Assembly: GCF_030159995.1 (NCBI RefSeq)
Contig: NZ_BSNM01000015.1
Span: 372,001 to 436,000 of the forward strand
Reading direction: 5' to 3'
Source of the DNA: Litoribrevibacter albus
GTDB lineage: Bacteria > Pseudomonadota > Gammaproteobacteria > Pseudomonadales > Litoribrevibacteraceae
DNA: 64,000 nt
Shown: positions 28,147-37,328 of the stretch, in pieces
How positions within the stretch are numbered: position 1 is the first letter of the stretch
Layout: every line of letters starts with the position of its first letter
Position numbers and translations under genes: made by a program
Notes under the pieces: generated by a model
What the model was told of the DNA's origin: nothing
The model's database searches: none
The model's input: the letters and a program-made list of their open reading frames with translations, nothing else

Positions 28147-30549
28147 ATGTCGACAAAGCATCGTAACGATACAGATAACTATATTCTGTCACCTGAAACA
28201 GAACCGTTTTTAGAAAAGTTATTCTTTAATAACCGTTTACTTTTCTTGTTGATCTTTTTGGGATTAACGATCTTTCTTACCTACAGTGCGGTAAATATTA
28301 AGCCTGACGCGCGATTGGAAAAACTGATTCCTTTGAAGCATCCATACATCATGAACATGATGGAGAATCGGGATAGCTTGGAGAATCTGGGGAACAGCAT
28401 CCGTATTTCGGTTGAAAATCCGAACGGTAATATTTTTACCGCAGAGTATATGGAAACGTTACGTCAAATCACTGACGAACTGTTCTATATCCCTGGTGTT
28501 GATCGTTCTGGCATGAAATCGATCTGGACGCCTAATGTTCGTTGGGTTGAAGTAACTGAAGAAGGCTTCCAGGGTGGACCTGTTATCCCACCAACCTACG
28601 ACGGCTCTCAAGAAAGCCTAGAGCAGCTTCGTCAAAACATTTTGCGTTCTGGTACTGTTGGTAGCTTGGTTGCTAACAATTTTGAATCAGCAATCATTCA
28701 GGCGCCATTGTTCGAAAAGAACCCGGAAACCGGTGAGCAGTTAAACTATCAAGAGTTCTCTCATCAGTTAGAAGAGCGTATTCGCGCTAAGTTTGAAGGA
28801 CAAAACGTAAAAGTCCATATCGTTGGGTTTGCTAAGAAAATTGGCGACTTGATGGATGGTATTAAAGACATTGGTGTTTTTGCTCTTATTGCAATTGCTA
28901 TTACCTTTGTTCTCTTGGTTTTGTACGCACGTTGTTTCAAAGGTGCGATCATCCCGGTTATCTGTTCTGTTATCGCAGTGTTCTGGCAGTTGGGCATTCT
29001 TAATCTGCTGGGCTTCGGATTAGATCCATATTCGGTGTTGGTTCCTTTCCTTGTGTTTGCCATTGGTATTTCTCATGGTGTGCAGATCATTAATGCGATT
29101 GCTATTGAATCAGCAGAAGGTAAAGACAAGTTAAGCGCAGCTCGTCTTGCGTTCCGTGATTTGTATGTGCCTGGTATGTTGGCTCTAATGAGTGACGGTA
29201 TTGGCTTCCTGACCTTGTTGTTGATTCAGATTGATGTAATTCAAGAACTGGCTATTACCGCAAGTATTGGTGTGGCAGTAATTATCTTCACTAACTTGGT
29301 GTTGTTGCCAATCTTGATGTCATACGTTGGTATTTCAAAATCAGGCGTTAGCTATCTGCAACGCAGTGCGAACTCTGAGCCTAAAGTTGCGAAAGCGCTT
29401 TCGTATTTTGCTCATCCAACGGTTGCTCCGATTTCAATTCTGATTGGTATCGCACTCGCTGGTTTTGGTTTCTTCTATGGACAAGATCTGAAAATCGGGG
29501 ACTTGGATAAGGGGGCTCCTGAGCTTCACCCTGATTCTCGTTATAACCTTGATAATGCCTTTATTACCGATAATTACTCTACCAGTGCAGATGTAATGGT
29601 AATCATGGTTAAGACTCCGACAGAGAAATGTTCTGCGTATCAAACCATGGATGCTATTGATCGCTTCCAGTGGAAAATGGAAAACGTAAATGGGGTTCAA
29701 GGTACGGCTTCGTTAGTAACTGTTTCGAAGATTGTTAGCACGGGTATGAACGAAGGTAACTTGAAATGGCGTTCACTGTCTCGTAACCAACAAATTCTTA
29801 ACTCTTCAATTCAACGTGCACCTGCGGGTCTGTTGAATGCGGACTGTAGTTTGGCACCTGTGATCCTGTTCTTGTCTGATCACAAAGCTGAAACATTAGA
29901 GCATGTGACTGCTGCGGCAGAGGACTTTGCAGAAAATTATAACATCGATGGTGAGTTGGAATTCCTGCTTGCTGCCGGTTCTGCGGGTATTGATGCAGCA
30001 ACTAACCAGGTGATTGAAGCCGCTCAGGATCGCATGTTGGTATTCGTATATGCGGTAGTATCCATCTTGTGTTTCATTACTTTCCGTTCTGTGCGTGCTG
30101 TTCTGTGTATTATCACGCCGCTGGGCATTACGTCTGTATTGTGTGAAGCTTTGATGGTCTACAAAGGCATCGGTGTTAAGGTTGAAACTCTGCCTGTGAT
30201 TGCACTTGGTGTAGGTATTGGTGTTGACTACGGTATTTATATCTATACCCGTCTTGAAACCTATATTCGTGATGGTTTGGGTCTTCAGGCTGCTTATCTT
30301 GAAACCCTTAAAACTACAGGTAAAGCGGTTGCATTTACTGGTGTTACCTTGGCAATTGGTGTTGTGACCTGGGTATGGTCATCGATCAAGTTCCAAAGCA
30401 ACATGGGCTTCTTGCTAACCTTTATGTTCTTGTGGAACATGGTGGGTGCACTTTGGTTGCTACCTGCGTTGGCTCGCTTCCTGATTCGTCCGGATCAGAT
30501 CATTGCGAAAGAGCGTTTGCGTCAGCAGCGTCAGATTGCAGATGACTAA
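28147..30549 (+). CDS. RND/MMPL-family transporter
   Basis: An inner-membrane exporter of 800 residues with the two-fold MMPL layout. One helix is followed by a periplasmic domain and a cluster of helices (~235-395: GVFALIAIAITFVLLVLYAR, YSVLVPFLVFAIGISHGVQI). A second half mirrors this (~625-775: VFVYAVVSILCFITF, LPVIALGVGIGVDYGIYIY). The GISHGVQ and GIGVDYGIYIYTR helices are the conserved proton-relay region (the second copy contains the usual Asp-Tyr; the first has Ser-His). The substrate is unknown; the family moves lipids and other hydrophobic molecules. A strong terminator ends the operon. Confidence 0.9.
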   Translation: MSTKHRNDTDNYILSPETEPFLEKLFFNNRLLFLLIFLGLTIFLTYSAVNIKPDARLEKLIPLKHPYIMNMMENRDSLENLGNSIRISVENPNGNIFTAEYMETLRQITDELFYIPGVDRSGMKSIWTPNVRWVEVTEEGFQGGPVIPPTYDGSQESLEQLRQNILRSGTVGSLVANNFESAIIQAPLFEKNPETGEQLNYQEFSHQLEERIRAKFEGQNVKVHIVGFAKKIGDLMDGIKDIGVFALIAIAITFVLLVLYARCFKGAIIPVICSVIAVFWQLGILNLLGFGLDPYSVLVPFLVFAIGISHGVQIINAIAIESAEGKDKLSAARLAFRDLYVPGMLALMSDGIGFLTLLLIQIDVIQELAITASIGVAVIIFTNLVLLPILMSYVGISKSGVSYLQRSANSEPKVAKALSYFAHPTVAPISILIGIALAGFGFFYGQDLKIGDLDKGAPELHPDSRYNLDNAFITDNYSTSADVMVIMVKTPTEKCSAYQTMDAIDRFQWKMENVNGVQGTASLVTVSKIVSTGMNEGNLKWRSLSRNQQILNSSIQRAPAGLLNADCSLAPVILFLSDHKAETLEHVTAAAEDFAENYNIDGELEFLLAAGSAGIDAATNQVIEAAQDRMLVFVYAVVSILCFITFRSVRAVLCIITPLGITSVLCEALMVYKGIGVKVETLPVIALGVGIGVDYGIYIYTRLETYIRDGLGLQAAYLETLKTTGKAVAFTGVTLAIGVVTWVWSSIKFQSNMGFLLTFMFLWNMVGALWLLPALARFLIRPDQIIAKERLRQQRQIADD

Positions 30550-30602
30550 TGAGCTTGTTCCACTGAACACGGGTTAATTATTTAAAGCGTAATTAGCCTC
30601 AG

Positions 30603-30630
30603 AAAAAACCCCGCATCGCGGGGTTTTTTT
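30603..30630 (+). terminator. Strong terminator of the DUF1329-MMPL operon
   Basis: CCCCGC and GCGGGG pair around ATC, flanked by six A upstream and seven T downstream. It is the best canonical terminator in this region and would work in both directions. Confidence 0.92.
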
Positions 30631-30655
30631 ATGTCTGACTATTTTTCACTTTTTT

Positions 30656-30698
30656 GGCGCTGGCGCTGGCGCTGGCGCTGGCGCTTGGCGCTTGGCGG
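30656..30698. repeat. Tandem GGCGCT hexamer microsatellite
   Basis: Five exact copies of GGCGCT (30656-30685) are followed by TGGCGCT and TGGCGG variants, in otherwise AT-rich non-coding DNA. It begins 25 bases after the terminator T-run and ends ~130 bases before the sigma-54 site of fleS. Confidence 0.9.
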
Positions 30699-30825
30699 TT
30701 GGTGATTGGCGGTGTGATATTTTTTTGACTTTATAGTTGGCTGTTTATCTGGGATTTGTTGTCAATTAACCGCCGTATTTAAATTGCTGTTATTTAACTT
30801 ATTGAAATATAAGGAAAATATAAAC

Positions 30826-30841
30826 TGGCATGTACATTGCT
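30826..30841 (+). promoter_or_regulatory. Sigma-54 promoter of fleS-fleR
   Basis: TGGCAT-N5-TTGCT has the invariant GG and GC exactly ten bases apart, an excellent -24/-12 match. It lies ~70 bases before the fleS ATG. In Pseudomonas and Vibrio the equivalent promoter is driven by FleQ/FlrA. Confidence 0.8.
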
Positions 30842-30909
30842 ATTTCTATGTTGGATCCAAATTAAGTGCCAGACAATTGGTAACCTATACAAGATCGGAC
30901 GTAGTAAAT

Positions 30910-32205
30910 ATGACAGTGATAGATCCACAACGGAATTTAGACTTGCAGGGTGGTGTGCTTGCAGAGAGCTTGTCTCTGATGGAAGCGCTTAGCCCGATTG
31001 GTAGTATGCATGAGTCATCGGCGCCTGCGGAATTGGCTGGGCTGCATAAAACATTTGAATTGTTTGGTCAGATGTCTCAACAGTTAAGTCAGTCATATTT
31101 AATGCTTGAAGACAGAGTAAAGCACTTGTCTTCACAGCTAGAAAAACAAACGGCTGAGCGCCTAAAAGAATTAGCAGAAAAAGAGCAGCTGGCTGAGCGG
31201 TTAAGTAGCTTATTAGACTTGTTGCCAGGTGGTGTGGTCGTAATTAATGAAGATGGACTCATTGAACAGTGTAACCCTGCCGCCCGAGAATTATTAGATG
31301 CATTTTCAGGTGAGCTGGTTGGTAGTCGTTGGGTCGATGTGATTCGTAGCTGTTTTAGACCAAGGCAGGATGATGGGCATGAGGTGTCTACGGTTGGTGG
31401 CAGTCGTTTAAGTATTTCAACGCGTTCTTTGGAGAACCAACCTGGTCAAATTGTGCTATTGACGGATCAGACAGAAACGCGCCATCTGCAGGAAGAAGTT
31501 TCTCGTAATGAGCGTTTGAGTGCGATGGGTAAGATGGTCGCTTCCTTGGCGCATCAGATTCGTACACCATTGTCTGCGGCCATGTTGTTTGGTGGACACT
31601 TAAAGAACCCCGGTTTGGAAGATACTAAGCGAGTAGCTATTGCTCAACGCTTAATGTCTCGATTGTCGCATTTGGAACAGCAAGTGCGAGATATGCTGAT
31701 TTTTGCCAAAGGTGATTTGAAAACGGCAGAGTTGATTCAGGTTAGAGAATTTTGCCTGTCGTTACAGGACGCTATTACCGCCCATGATTGGCCAGAAACG
31801 GTAGATGTTGAATTACGTAATCAATGTCCGGAGGAAGCGTTTTATTGCAACTCTGAGGCGTTGGTTGGTGCGGTATTGAATTTGGTGGAGAATGCGGCTC
31901 AGGCTACGTCTCATAAGATCTCGGTTCAGATCTCTCTAACTCAATCCCGAGATAAAGCTTGGTTTATATGTTCTGTAAAAGACGATGGACCTGGCATGAA
32001 TAAGAAAACACTTTCAAAGGTAATGGAACCTTTCTTTACAACTAAGTCTCAAGGAACAGGTCTTGGGCTGGCTGTGGTGAAAGCGGTTGTGTCTGCTCAT
32101 GGGGGCGAGTTTACGCTTGCTTCAGAAGAGGGGGACGGCACAGAGGCAATATTGAAGATTCCATTGGTGCAATTAACTTCAGCAGAGATTGAAGGAGTAG
32201 AGTAA
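30910..32205 (+). CDS. fleS: Flagellar sensor histidine kinase FleS/FlrB
   Basis: The protein has 431 residues, cytosolic with no membrane segment. A coiled-coil segment (~70-100) leads into a PAS domain (LLDLLPGGVVVINEDGLIEQ, ~103 onward). The phospho-accepting His215 lies in ASLAHQIRTPLSAAM, and the ATPase boxes follow: LNLVENAAQA (N), DDGPGMNK (G1) and GTGLGLAVVKAVV (G2). The ATG at 30910 is chosen over an in-frame TTG at 30784, because the TTG lies upstream of the sigma-54 promoter and would not be transcribed from it. It phosphorylates FleR/FlrC, which turns on mid-to-late flagellar genes. Its stop codon overlaps the fleR start (TAATG). Confidence 0.9.
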   Translation: MTVIDPQRNLDLQGGVLAESLSLMEALSPIGSMHESSAPAELAGLHKTFELFGQMSQQLSQSYLMLEDRVKHLSSQLEKQTAERLKELAEKEQLAERLSSLLDLLPGGVVVINEDGLIEQCNPAARELLDAFSGELVGSRWVDVIRSCFRPRQDDGHEVSTVGGSRLSISTRSLENQPGQIVLLTDQTETRHLQEEVSRNERLSAMGKMVASLAHQIRTPLSAAMLFGGHLKNPGLEDTKRVAIAQRLMSRLSHLEQQVRDMLIFAKGDLKTAELIQVREFCLSLQDAITAHDWPETVDVELRNQCPEEAFYCNSEALVGAVLNLVENAAQATSHKISVQISLTQSRDKAWFICSVKDDGPGMNKKTLSKVMEPFFTTKSQGTGLGLAVVKAVVSAHGGEFTLASEEGDGTEAILKIPLVQLTSAEIEGVE

Positions 32206-33704
32206 TGGCAAAGCAAAAAGTATTGGTCGTAGAAGATGATCGTGATTTAAGAGAAGCGCTTTGCTTGACCTTAGATGTTGCGGGTTATCCCTATGAAGAA
32301 GCGGCATCAGGTGAAATTGCCCTGGATATTCTTAAAGACACGCCGATCGATATGGTGATCAGTGATGTCAATATGTCCGGTATTGACGGTCATGAATTGC
32401 TTAAGCGAATTAAAGCGAATCATCCTGGCTTACCTGTCGCTTTAATGACCGCATACGGTGACATTGAGCGAGCAATTAATGCAGTAAGAAATGGCGCTGC
32501 GGATTATTTAGTAAAACCGTTTGAGTCAGAAACCTTGCTTGATTTAGTAAAGTCGACATTGGGGAATCAAACACCAATGTCGGGTACGAATCTGCCTGTG
32601 GCGGAAGAGCAAAGTTCCATCGACCTGTTGAGTTTAGCGAAGCGAGTTGCAGAATCGGATTCAACCGTACTGATTTCTGGTGAAAGTGGTACAGGTAAAG
32701 AGGTTCTTGCACGTTATATTCATGATAATTCGCTAAGAGCGGATCAGCCGTTTATTGCGATTAACTGTGCAGCAATTCCCGAGAATATGCTGGAAGCAAT
32801 TCTCTTTGGTCATGAGAAGGGTGCTTACACTGGCGCCATCAATGGTGCACCAGGTAAATTCGAGCAAGCGAATGGCGGTACCATCTTGCTGGATGAGATC
32901 TCAGAAATGGAGATCGGTCTTCAAGCGAAATTACTGCGTGTACTTCAAGAAAGGGAAGTAGAGCGTTTGGGTGGCCGTAAGACCATCAAACTGGATGTTC
33001 GAGTGATTGCAACAACCAACCGTGATCTTCGTGAATATGTCCAGGAAGGTAAATTCCGTGAAGACCTTTATTATCGTTTGAGCGTCTTCCCGCTGCAGTG
33101 GAAACCATTGCGTGAGCGTCCAAAAGACATCGTTCCTTTGGCTAAGCGTCTTCTGAAAAAACACGGTAAGAAGATGGGCAAGGGCTCGTTGAAAATTGAC
33201 TCAAGTGCTGTGCACATGCTGACGCAATACAACTGGCCTGGAAATGTTCGGGAACTTGATAATGCTGTGCAGCGCGCGTTAGTGCTGCAACAGGGGAATG
33301 TGGTAAGTGCGGAAGATTTTCGTCTGGAAATGTCACCTCCTGTGGTATCAATGGCCTCCTATATGAAGCCTCAGCAGCCAGTGCAACCTAATGTGCCTAA
33401 TATGGCTGAGATGGGAGCTGTTTCACAGGGTGAAATAGGCAACTATGAAAAACATGGTATAATGGAAAGTAGCGCCCCTGCGACTTCCACTATGCATGCG
33501 CTGGATTCTTCTCCAGAAGCTTCATTGGGAGATGATCTGAAACAGCGCGAATTTCAGGTGATTCTCAATACGTTGAGATCAGTAAACGGCAGCCGAAAGC
33601 AGACCTCTGAAATTCTCGGAATCAGTCCACGGACTTTACGCTATAAATTGGCAAAAATGCGTGAAAGTGGCCTTGATGTAGATGAATTGTTGGCTGCTTC
33701 CTGA
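32205..33704 (+). CDS. fleR: Flagellar sigma-54 response regulator FleR/FlrC
   Basis: The protein has 499 residues. The receiver domain has Asp54 as phosphorylation site (VISDVNMSGIDG). The AAA+ domain has Walker A GESGTGKEVLAR, the sigma-54 contact loop as GAYTGA (Tyr in place of the common Phe) and Walker B GGTILLDEISEM. A ~65-residue Pro/Ser-rich linker leads to a Fis-type helix-turn-helix (RKQTSEILGISPRTLRYKL). It activates sigma-54 promoters of the flagellar basal body, hook and switch genes. Translation is coupled to fleS. Candidate targets in this window are the -24/-12 sites before fliE, fliK and flhA. Confidence 0.93.
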   Translation: MAKQKVLVVEDDRDLREALCLTLDVAGYPYEEAASGEIALDILKDTPIDMVISDVNMSGIDGHELLKRIKANHPGLPVALMTAYGDIERAINAVRNGAADYLVKPFESETLLDLVKSTLGNQTPMSGTNLPVAEEQSSIDLLSLAKRVAESDSTVLISGESGTGKEVLARYIHDNSLRADQPFIAINCAAIPENMLEAILFGHEKGAYTGAINGAPGKFEQANGGTILLDEISEMEIGLQAKLLRVLQEREVERLGGRKTIKLDVRVIATTNRDLREYVQEGKFREDLYYRLSVFPLQWKPLRERPKDIVPLAKRLLKKHGKKMGKGSLKIDSSAVHMLTQYNWPGNVRELDNAVQRALVLQQGNVVSAEDFRLEMSPPVVSMASYMKPQQPVQPNVPNMAEMGAVSQGEIGNYEKHGIMESSAPATSTMHALDSSPEASLGDDLKQREFQVILNTLRSVNGSRKQTSEILGISPRTLRYKLAKMRESGLDVDELLAAS

Positions 33705-33723
33705 TGTAGGAAGCAACCTCAAT

Positions 33724-33746
33724 ACGAGGTCGGCAAACCTCGTTTT
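33724..33746 (+). terminator. First hairpin after fleR
   Basis: ACGAGGT (33724-33730) and ACCTCGT (33737-33743) pair and run into TTTT. It lies 20 bases after the fleR stop. A further small GATCCA/TGGATC hairpin follows at ~33748-33767. Confidence 0.6.
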
Positions 33747-33779
33747 AGATCCATGTGGCGTGGATCGAATTCTCCGTTT

Positions 33780-33807
33780 AAGCCCGGCCTTCAGGTCGGG
33801 CTTTTTT
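33780..33807 (+). terminator. Main terminator of fleS-fleR
   Basis: AAGCCCG (33780-33786) pairs with CGGGCTT (33797-33803) and ends in six T. The loop contains a further CCT/AGG pairing. It isolates fleSR from fliE. Confidence 0.88.
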
Positions 33808-33927
33808 CATTTTATATCCTTGAAAACATCTCTTCGGATTAGATCCTAGATCTGTTGAGAATTCTTATTTTTTATCGTCTGAATTTTTCGCTTCTTGAGA
33901 CATTTTTCTTAATTAATTTTTCAAACT

Positions 33928-33943
33928 TGGCCTGCTTTGTGCT
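33928..33943 (+). promoter_or_regulatory. Sigma-54 type promoter of fliE
   Basis: TGGCCTG-N4-GTGCT has GG and GC ten bases apart. It differs from consensus at the -14 T, so it is good but not perfect. It lies ~110 bases before the fliE ATG and after the fleR terminators. Confidence 0.6.
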
Positions 33944-34052
33944 GAAACACTGTTAGATAAAAAAATTTAACAGGTTTTTGACGTTATTTATTCTGTTACA
34001 CCGCTGGTTGGTGTCAGTGACAAGAAACCGCCAGAGGGCTAAGGAGTAACCA

Positions 34053-34418
34053 ATGGAAGTCAGATCAGATATTACTCAAGTACTGTCGCAAATGCGCCAG
34101 ATGAGAAGTCAGGTTCAGGAACAGTCCAAGCAGAGTGTTGAGCTTGGGCAGCTGGGTGAAATCAATAAGCCAAGAGAAGTCCAAAAAGATGATGCTCCTG
34201 AGTTTTCTCAGTTGCTGAAAATGGCGGTTGATCAGGTGAATGAAACTCAGATGCAAGCATCCAGTTTGGCTACTGCCTATGAAAAAGGTGATCCGAGCGT
34301 GGATATTCCTGAAGTTATGATCGCGGCGCAAAAGGCCAGCGTTGCATTCCAGGCAATGACTCAGGTGAGAAATAAACTCATCAGCGCATATGAAGAGATC
34401 ATGAAAATGCCTATCTAA
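34053..34418 (+). CDS. fliE: Flagellar hook-basal body protein FliE
   Basis: A rod/MS-ring junction protein of 121 residues. The C-terminal FliE family block is intact: [64 protein letters not shown] precedes the ATG. It is the first gene of fliE-fliF-fliG. Confidence 0.95.
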   Translation: MEVRSDITQVLSQMRQMRSQVQEQSKQSVELGQLGEINKPREVQKDDAPEFSQLLKMAVDQVNETQMQASSLATAYEKGDPSVDIPEVMIAAQKASVAFQAMTQVRNKLISAYEEIMKMPI

Positions 34419-34525
34419 CTGTCAATATCAGTTAGATAGGGGTTTGAATTAGGAATTAGGGAAAGAGGTCGTTGTTGTAGGGTCAGCCTCAATAACAGAA
34501 TCCTGAAAACATAAGGTATCAGAGA

Positions 34526-36322
34526 ATGGCAACGGTATCAGCAGATGCAACATCAGGTGGACTACCGGCAGAGGTAGGAAACACTGACGTCGCGCAGCCA
34601 AGAAGCTCCGCATCAATGCAGAATCAGCAGCAGGCAATGGGAAATACAGGGTTAAGTGAGCTTGAGTCGATTGATGCTCCAATGGCTAAACCTATGCATC
34701 CATTGGTCGCAGGTTTTGAGCGTTTAGGTGTAATGCGTCAAGCAGGTTTAATCATTGGTTTAGCTGCGAGTATCGCGATGGCAGTTGCTATGGTGATGTG
34801 GACACAGGAAGAGACTTATAAGCCGCTCATTAATGACTTTGGTCGTTATGATACCGATGAGGTGATGGAAATTCTTGATCAGGCGACCATTAAATATCAC
34901 GTTGACCCAAACACGGGGATGCTGATGGTTAAGAGCGAGCAATTCGCTCAGGCTCGTTTGAAACTGGCAGCACAAGGTATCACTGAAACACAAGCAATGG
35001 GATATGAGCTGCTTGATAAAGAGCAGGCGTTGGGTACCAGCCAGTTCATGGAGACGACAAAATATCGTCGTAGTTTGGAAGGCGAGTTGGCGCGTACCAT
35101 CACCAGCATGAACCAGGTTAAAAGTGCTCGCGTGCACCTAGCCATTCCTAAGCGTTCTGTATTTGTACGTGATAGCAGAAAACCGACGGCTTCGGTATTC
35201 CTTGAGTTGTACGCCGGGCGTGCGTTATCTCGTGAGCAATCGACCGCTATCGTCAATATGGTTGCGTCCAGTATTCCTGAAATGAAGCCGGAAGATGTAA
35301 CCGTTGTAGATCAAAAGGGCCGGTTGCTGTCTATTAAGGATGAAGACTCAGATTTGGCCATTGCTTCGAAACAGTTTGATTACACAAGAAAACTGGAAGA
35401 CACATTATCGCGTCGAATTTACAGTATTCTTGAACCTATTGTTGGTGGTCAAAACTTTAAGGCTGAAGTAGCCGCAGATGTCGACTTTACCACCCGTGAA
35501 CAAACAGAGGAGCAATACAACCCGGATCTGCCAGCATTGCGTTCTGAACAAGTACTCGATGAGAAGAAAGTGGGTGGAATTGAAGGCGGGATTCCGGGGG
35601 CGTTATCCAATCAGCCTCCGGGTGAAGTCAGTGTTCCGGAAATTGCCGGTAATGGTGAGCAAGGACAATCTCAAGTTCCAACGAACACGCGCAAACAAGC
35701 AACACGTAACTATGAACTTGATCGTGTTATCAGCTATACCAATCACGAGTTGGGTAAAGTGCGTCGTTTGAGTGTTGCAGTTGCTGTTAATGATCTGTTA
35801 TTGCCTGATCCGGATACCGGTGATCTGAAACGTACTGCCTGGACTCAGGAAGAGATCGATCGATTGACTATATTAATTAAAGACGCAGTTGGTTATCAGG
35901 CTGCTCGTGGCGATAGTGTAACTGTTATTAATAGTCCGTTCCTTCCTGATGAAGATACTGCCTTGGAAGAGCAGCCGTTTTACGCTCAACAATGGTTCTG
36001 GGATAGCTTTATCAAACCGGCACTGGCCTTCTTGTTTGTTGTTCTGATTGCATTGCTAGTGATCAGACCAACCCTGAGAAACCTAAGTGGTCGGGATGAT
36101 GACAGTACGCTTGATGATGAATTAGATGCGGATCTGGCAGCTCTGGAAGCGTCCAGTGAAGATATGGGGGATGATCTGGTGTCCTTAACAGGTGGCGATT
36201 CCATACTACCAGGACCATCGGAAGGTTTCGAACGACAACTGAATGCTTTGAAGGCGCTTATTGCTGAAGATCCTCAGCGAGTGGCTCAAGCAGTGAAAGG
36301 CTGGATTAACGACGATGAGTAA
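34526..36322 (+). CDS. fliF: Flagellar MS-ring protein FliF
   Basis: It forms the inner-membrane MS ring that houses the export gate. The protein has 598 residues. An N-terminal disordered ~60 residues precede the first membrane helix (LIIGLAASIAMAVAMVMW, ~74-91). The ring-building region has YHVDPNTGMLMVKSEQFAQA, ELARTITSMNQVKSARVHLA and ASVFLELYAGRALSREQ. The second membrane helix is at ~500 (PALAFLFVVLIALLVIRP). The acidic C-terminal tail that binds FliG ends in GWINDDE. It overlaps fliG by eight bases. Confidence 0.97.
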   Translation: MATVSADATSGGLPAEVGNTDVAQPRSSASMQNQQQAMGNTGLSELESIDAPMAKPMHPLVAGFERLGVMRQAGLIIGLAASIAMAVAMVMWTQEETYKPLINDFGRYDTDEVMEILDQATIKYHVDPNTGMLMVKSEQFAQARLKLAAQGITETQAMGYELLDKEQALGTSQFMETTKYRRSLEGELARTITSMNQVKSARVHLAIPKRSVFVRDSRKPTASVFLELYAGRALSREQSTAIVNMVASSIPEMKPEDVTVVDQKGRLLSIKDEDSDLAIASKQFDYTRKLEDTLSRRIYSILEPIVGGQNFKAEVAADVDFTTREQTEEQYNPDLPALRSEQVLDEKKVGGIEGGIPGALSNQPPGEVSVPEIAGNGEQGQSQVPTNTRKQATRNYELDRVISYTNHELGKVRRLSVAVAVNDLLLPDPDTGDLKRTAWTQEEIDRLTILIKDAVGYQAARGDSVTVINSPFLPDEDTALEEQPFYAQQWFWDSFIKPALAFLFVVLIALLVIRPTLRNLSGRDDDSTLDDELDADLAALEASSEDMGDDLVSLTGGDSILPGPSEGFERQLNALKALIAEDPQRVAQAVKGWINDDE

Positions 36323-37328
36323 TGATTTACCTGATGTTTCAGGCATGCCAAAAATTGAACGTGCAGCCATCCTGATGATGACTCTGGGTGAGTCGGATGC
36401 TGCGGAAATTCTTAAGCACATGGGGCCTAAAGAAGTTCAGGCAATCGGCAGTGCCATGTCAAAGATTCCTACCGTAAAAAGGAATGTTGTCGAAGCTGTA
36501 GTGACCAGTTTCATTGAAGATGTAGGCATGCATACCGGTCTCGGTATCGGTTCGGACGACTACATCAAGAGCATGTTGACTCAGGCCCTTGGTGAAGAAA
36601 AAGCCAATGGCTTGATCGATCGAATCCTGATGGGTGGTAACACCAAAGGATTGGATACCCTTAAGTGGATGGATGGCCGTTCTGTGCACGATATTATCAA
36701 GTACGAACACCCGCAGATTCAGGCCATTGTAATTGCCTATCTGGACCCGGATCAGTCAGCCGAAGTGTTGGGCTTGTTTGATGAGAAACAACGACTCGAC
36801 ATCATTCTACGTGTGTCGGCATTGGAAGCGGTACAGCCAAGCGCGCTTTTGGAGCTGAACTCAATTCTGGAGAAACAGTTCTCTGGTACGGCAGGTGGTC
36901 AGACCGCGTCTATGGGTGGTGTGAAGTGTTCTGCCAATATTATGAACATGATGGACAGCTCTATCGAAGCCGATCTTATGGATGCCATTAAAGAAGTGGA
37001 TGAAGAACTTGGTAATCAGATTGAAGATCTTATGTTCGTCTTTGATAACCTGGTGGATGTGGACGATCGTGGTATTCAGGCTCTTCTTCGTGAAATTCAG
37101 TCGGATTCACTGATTGTTGCATTGAAAGGTGCCGACGACAGTGTGAAAGACAAGTTCCTCAAGAACATGTCAAAACGTGCTGGCGAGCTGCTTATGGACG
37201 ACCTTGAAGCGAAAGGCCCTGTTCGCGTTAGTGAAGTGGAAACGGCGCAGCGTGAAATTCTGGCAACGGCTCGTCAAATGGCGGAAGCAGGTGAGATTGT
37301 TCTGGGCGGAGCAGAAGACATGGTGTAG
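36315..37328 (+). CDS. fliG: Flagellar motor switch protein FliG
   Basis: It is the C-ring component that contacts the stator and generates torque. The protein has 337 residues, the usual length. The N-terminal FliF-binding part has ERAAILMMTLGESDAAEILK. The middle domain has the EHPQ motif (KYEHPQIQAIVIAYLDPDQS). The C-terminal torque helix carries charged residues, with IEDLMFVFDNLVDVDDRGIQ and DDSVKDKFLKNMSKRAGEL. Its start overlaps the fliF end. A terminator-like hairpin and 343 bases separate it from fliH, an unusual break. Confidence 0.97.
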   Translation: MSNDLPDVSGMPKIERAAILMMTLGESDAAEILKHMGPKEVQAIGSAMSKIPTVKRNVVEAVVTSFIEDVGMHTGLGIGSDDYIKSMLTQALGEEKANGLIDRILMGGNTKGLDTLKWMDGRSVHDIIKYEHPQIQAIVIAYLDPDQSAEVLGLFDEKQRLDIILRVSALEAVQPSALLELNSILEKQFSGTAGGQTASMGGVKCSANIMNMMDSSIEADLMDAIKEVDEELGNQIEDLMFVFDNLVDVDDRGIQALLREIQSDSLIVALKGADDSVKDKFLKNMSKRAGELLMDDLEAKGPVRVSEVETAQREILATARQMAEAGEIVLGGAEDMV

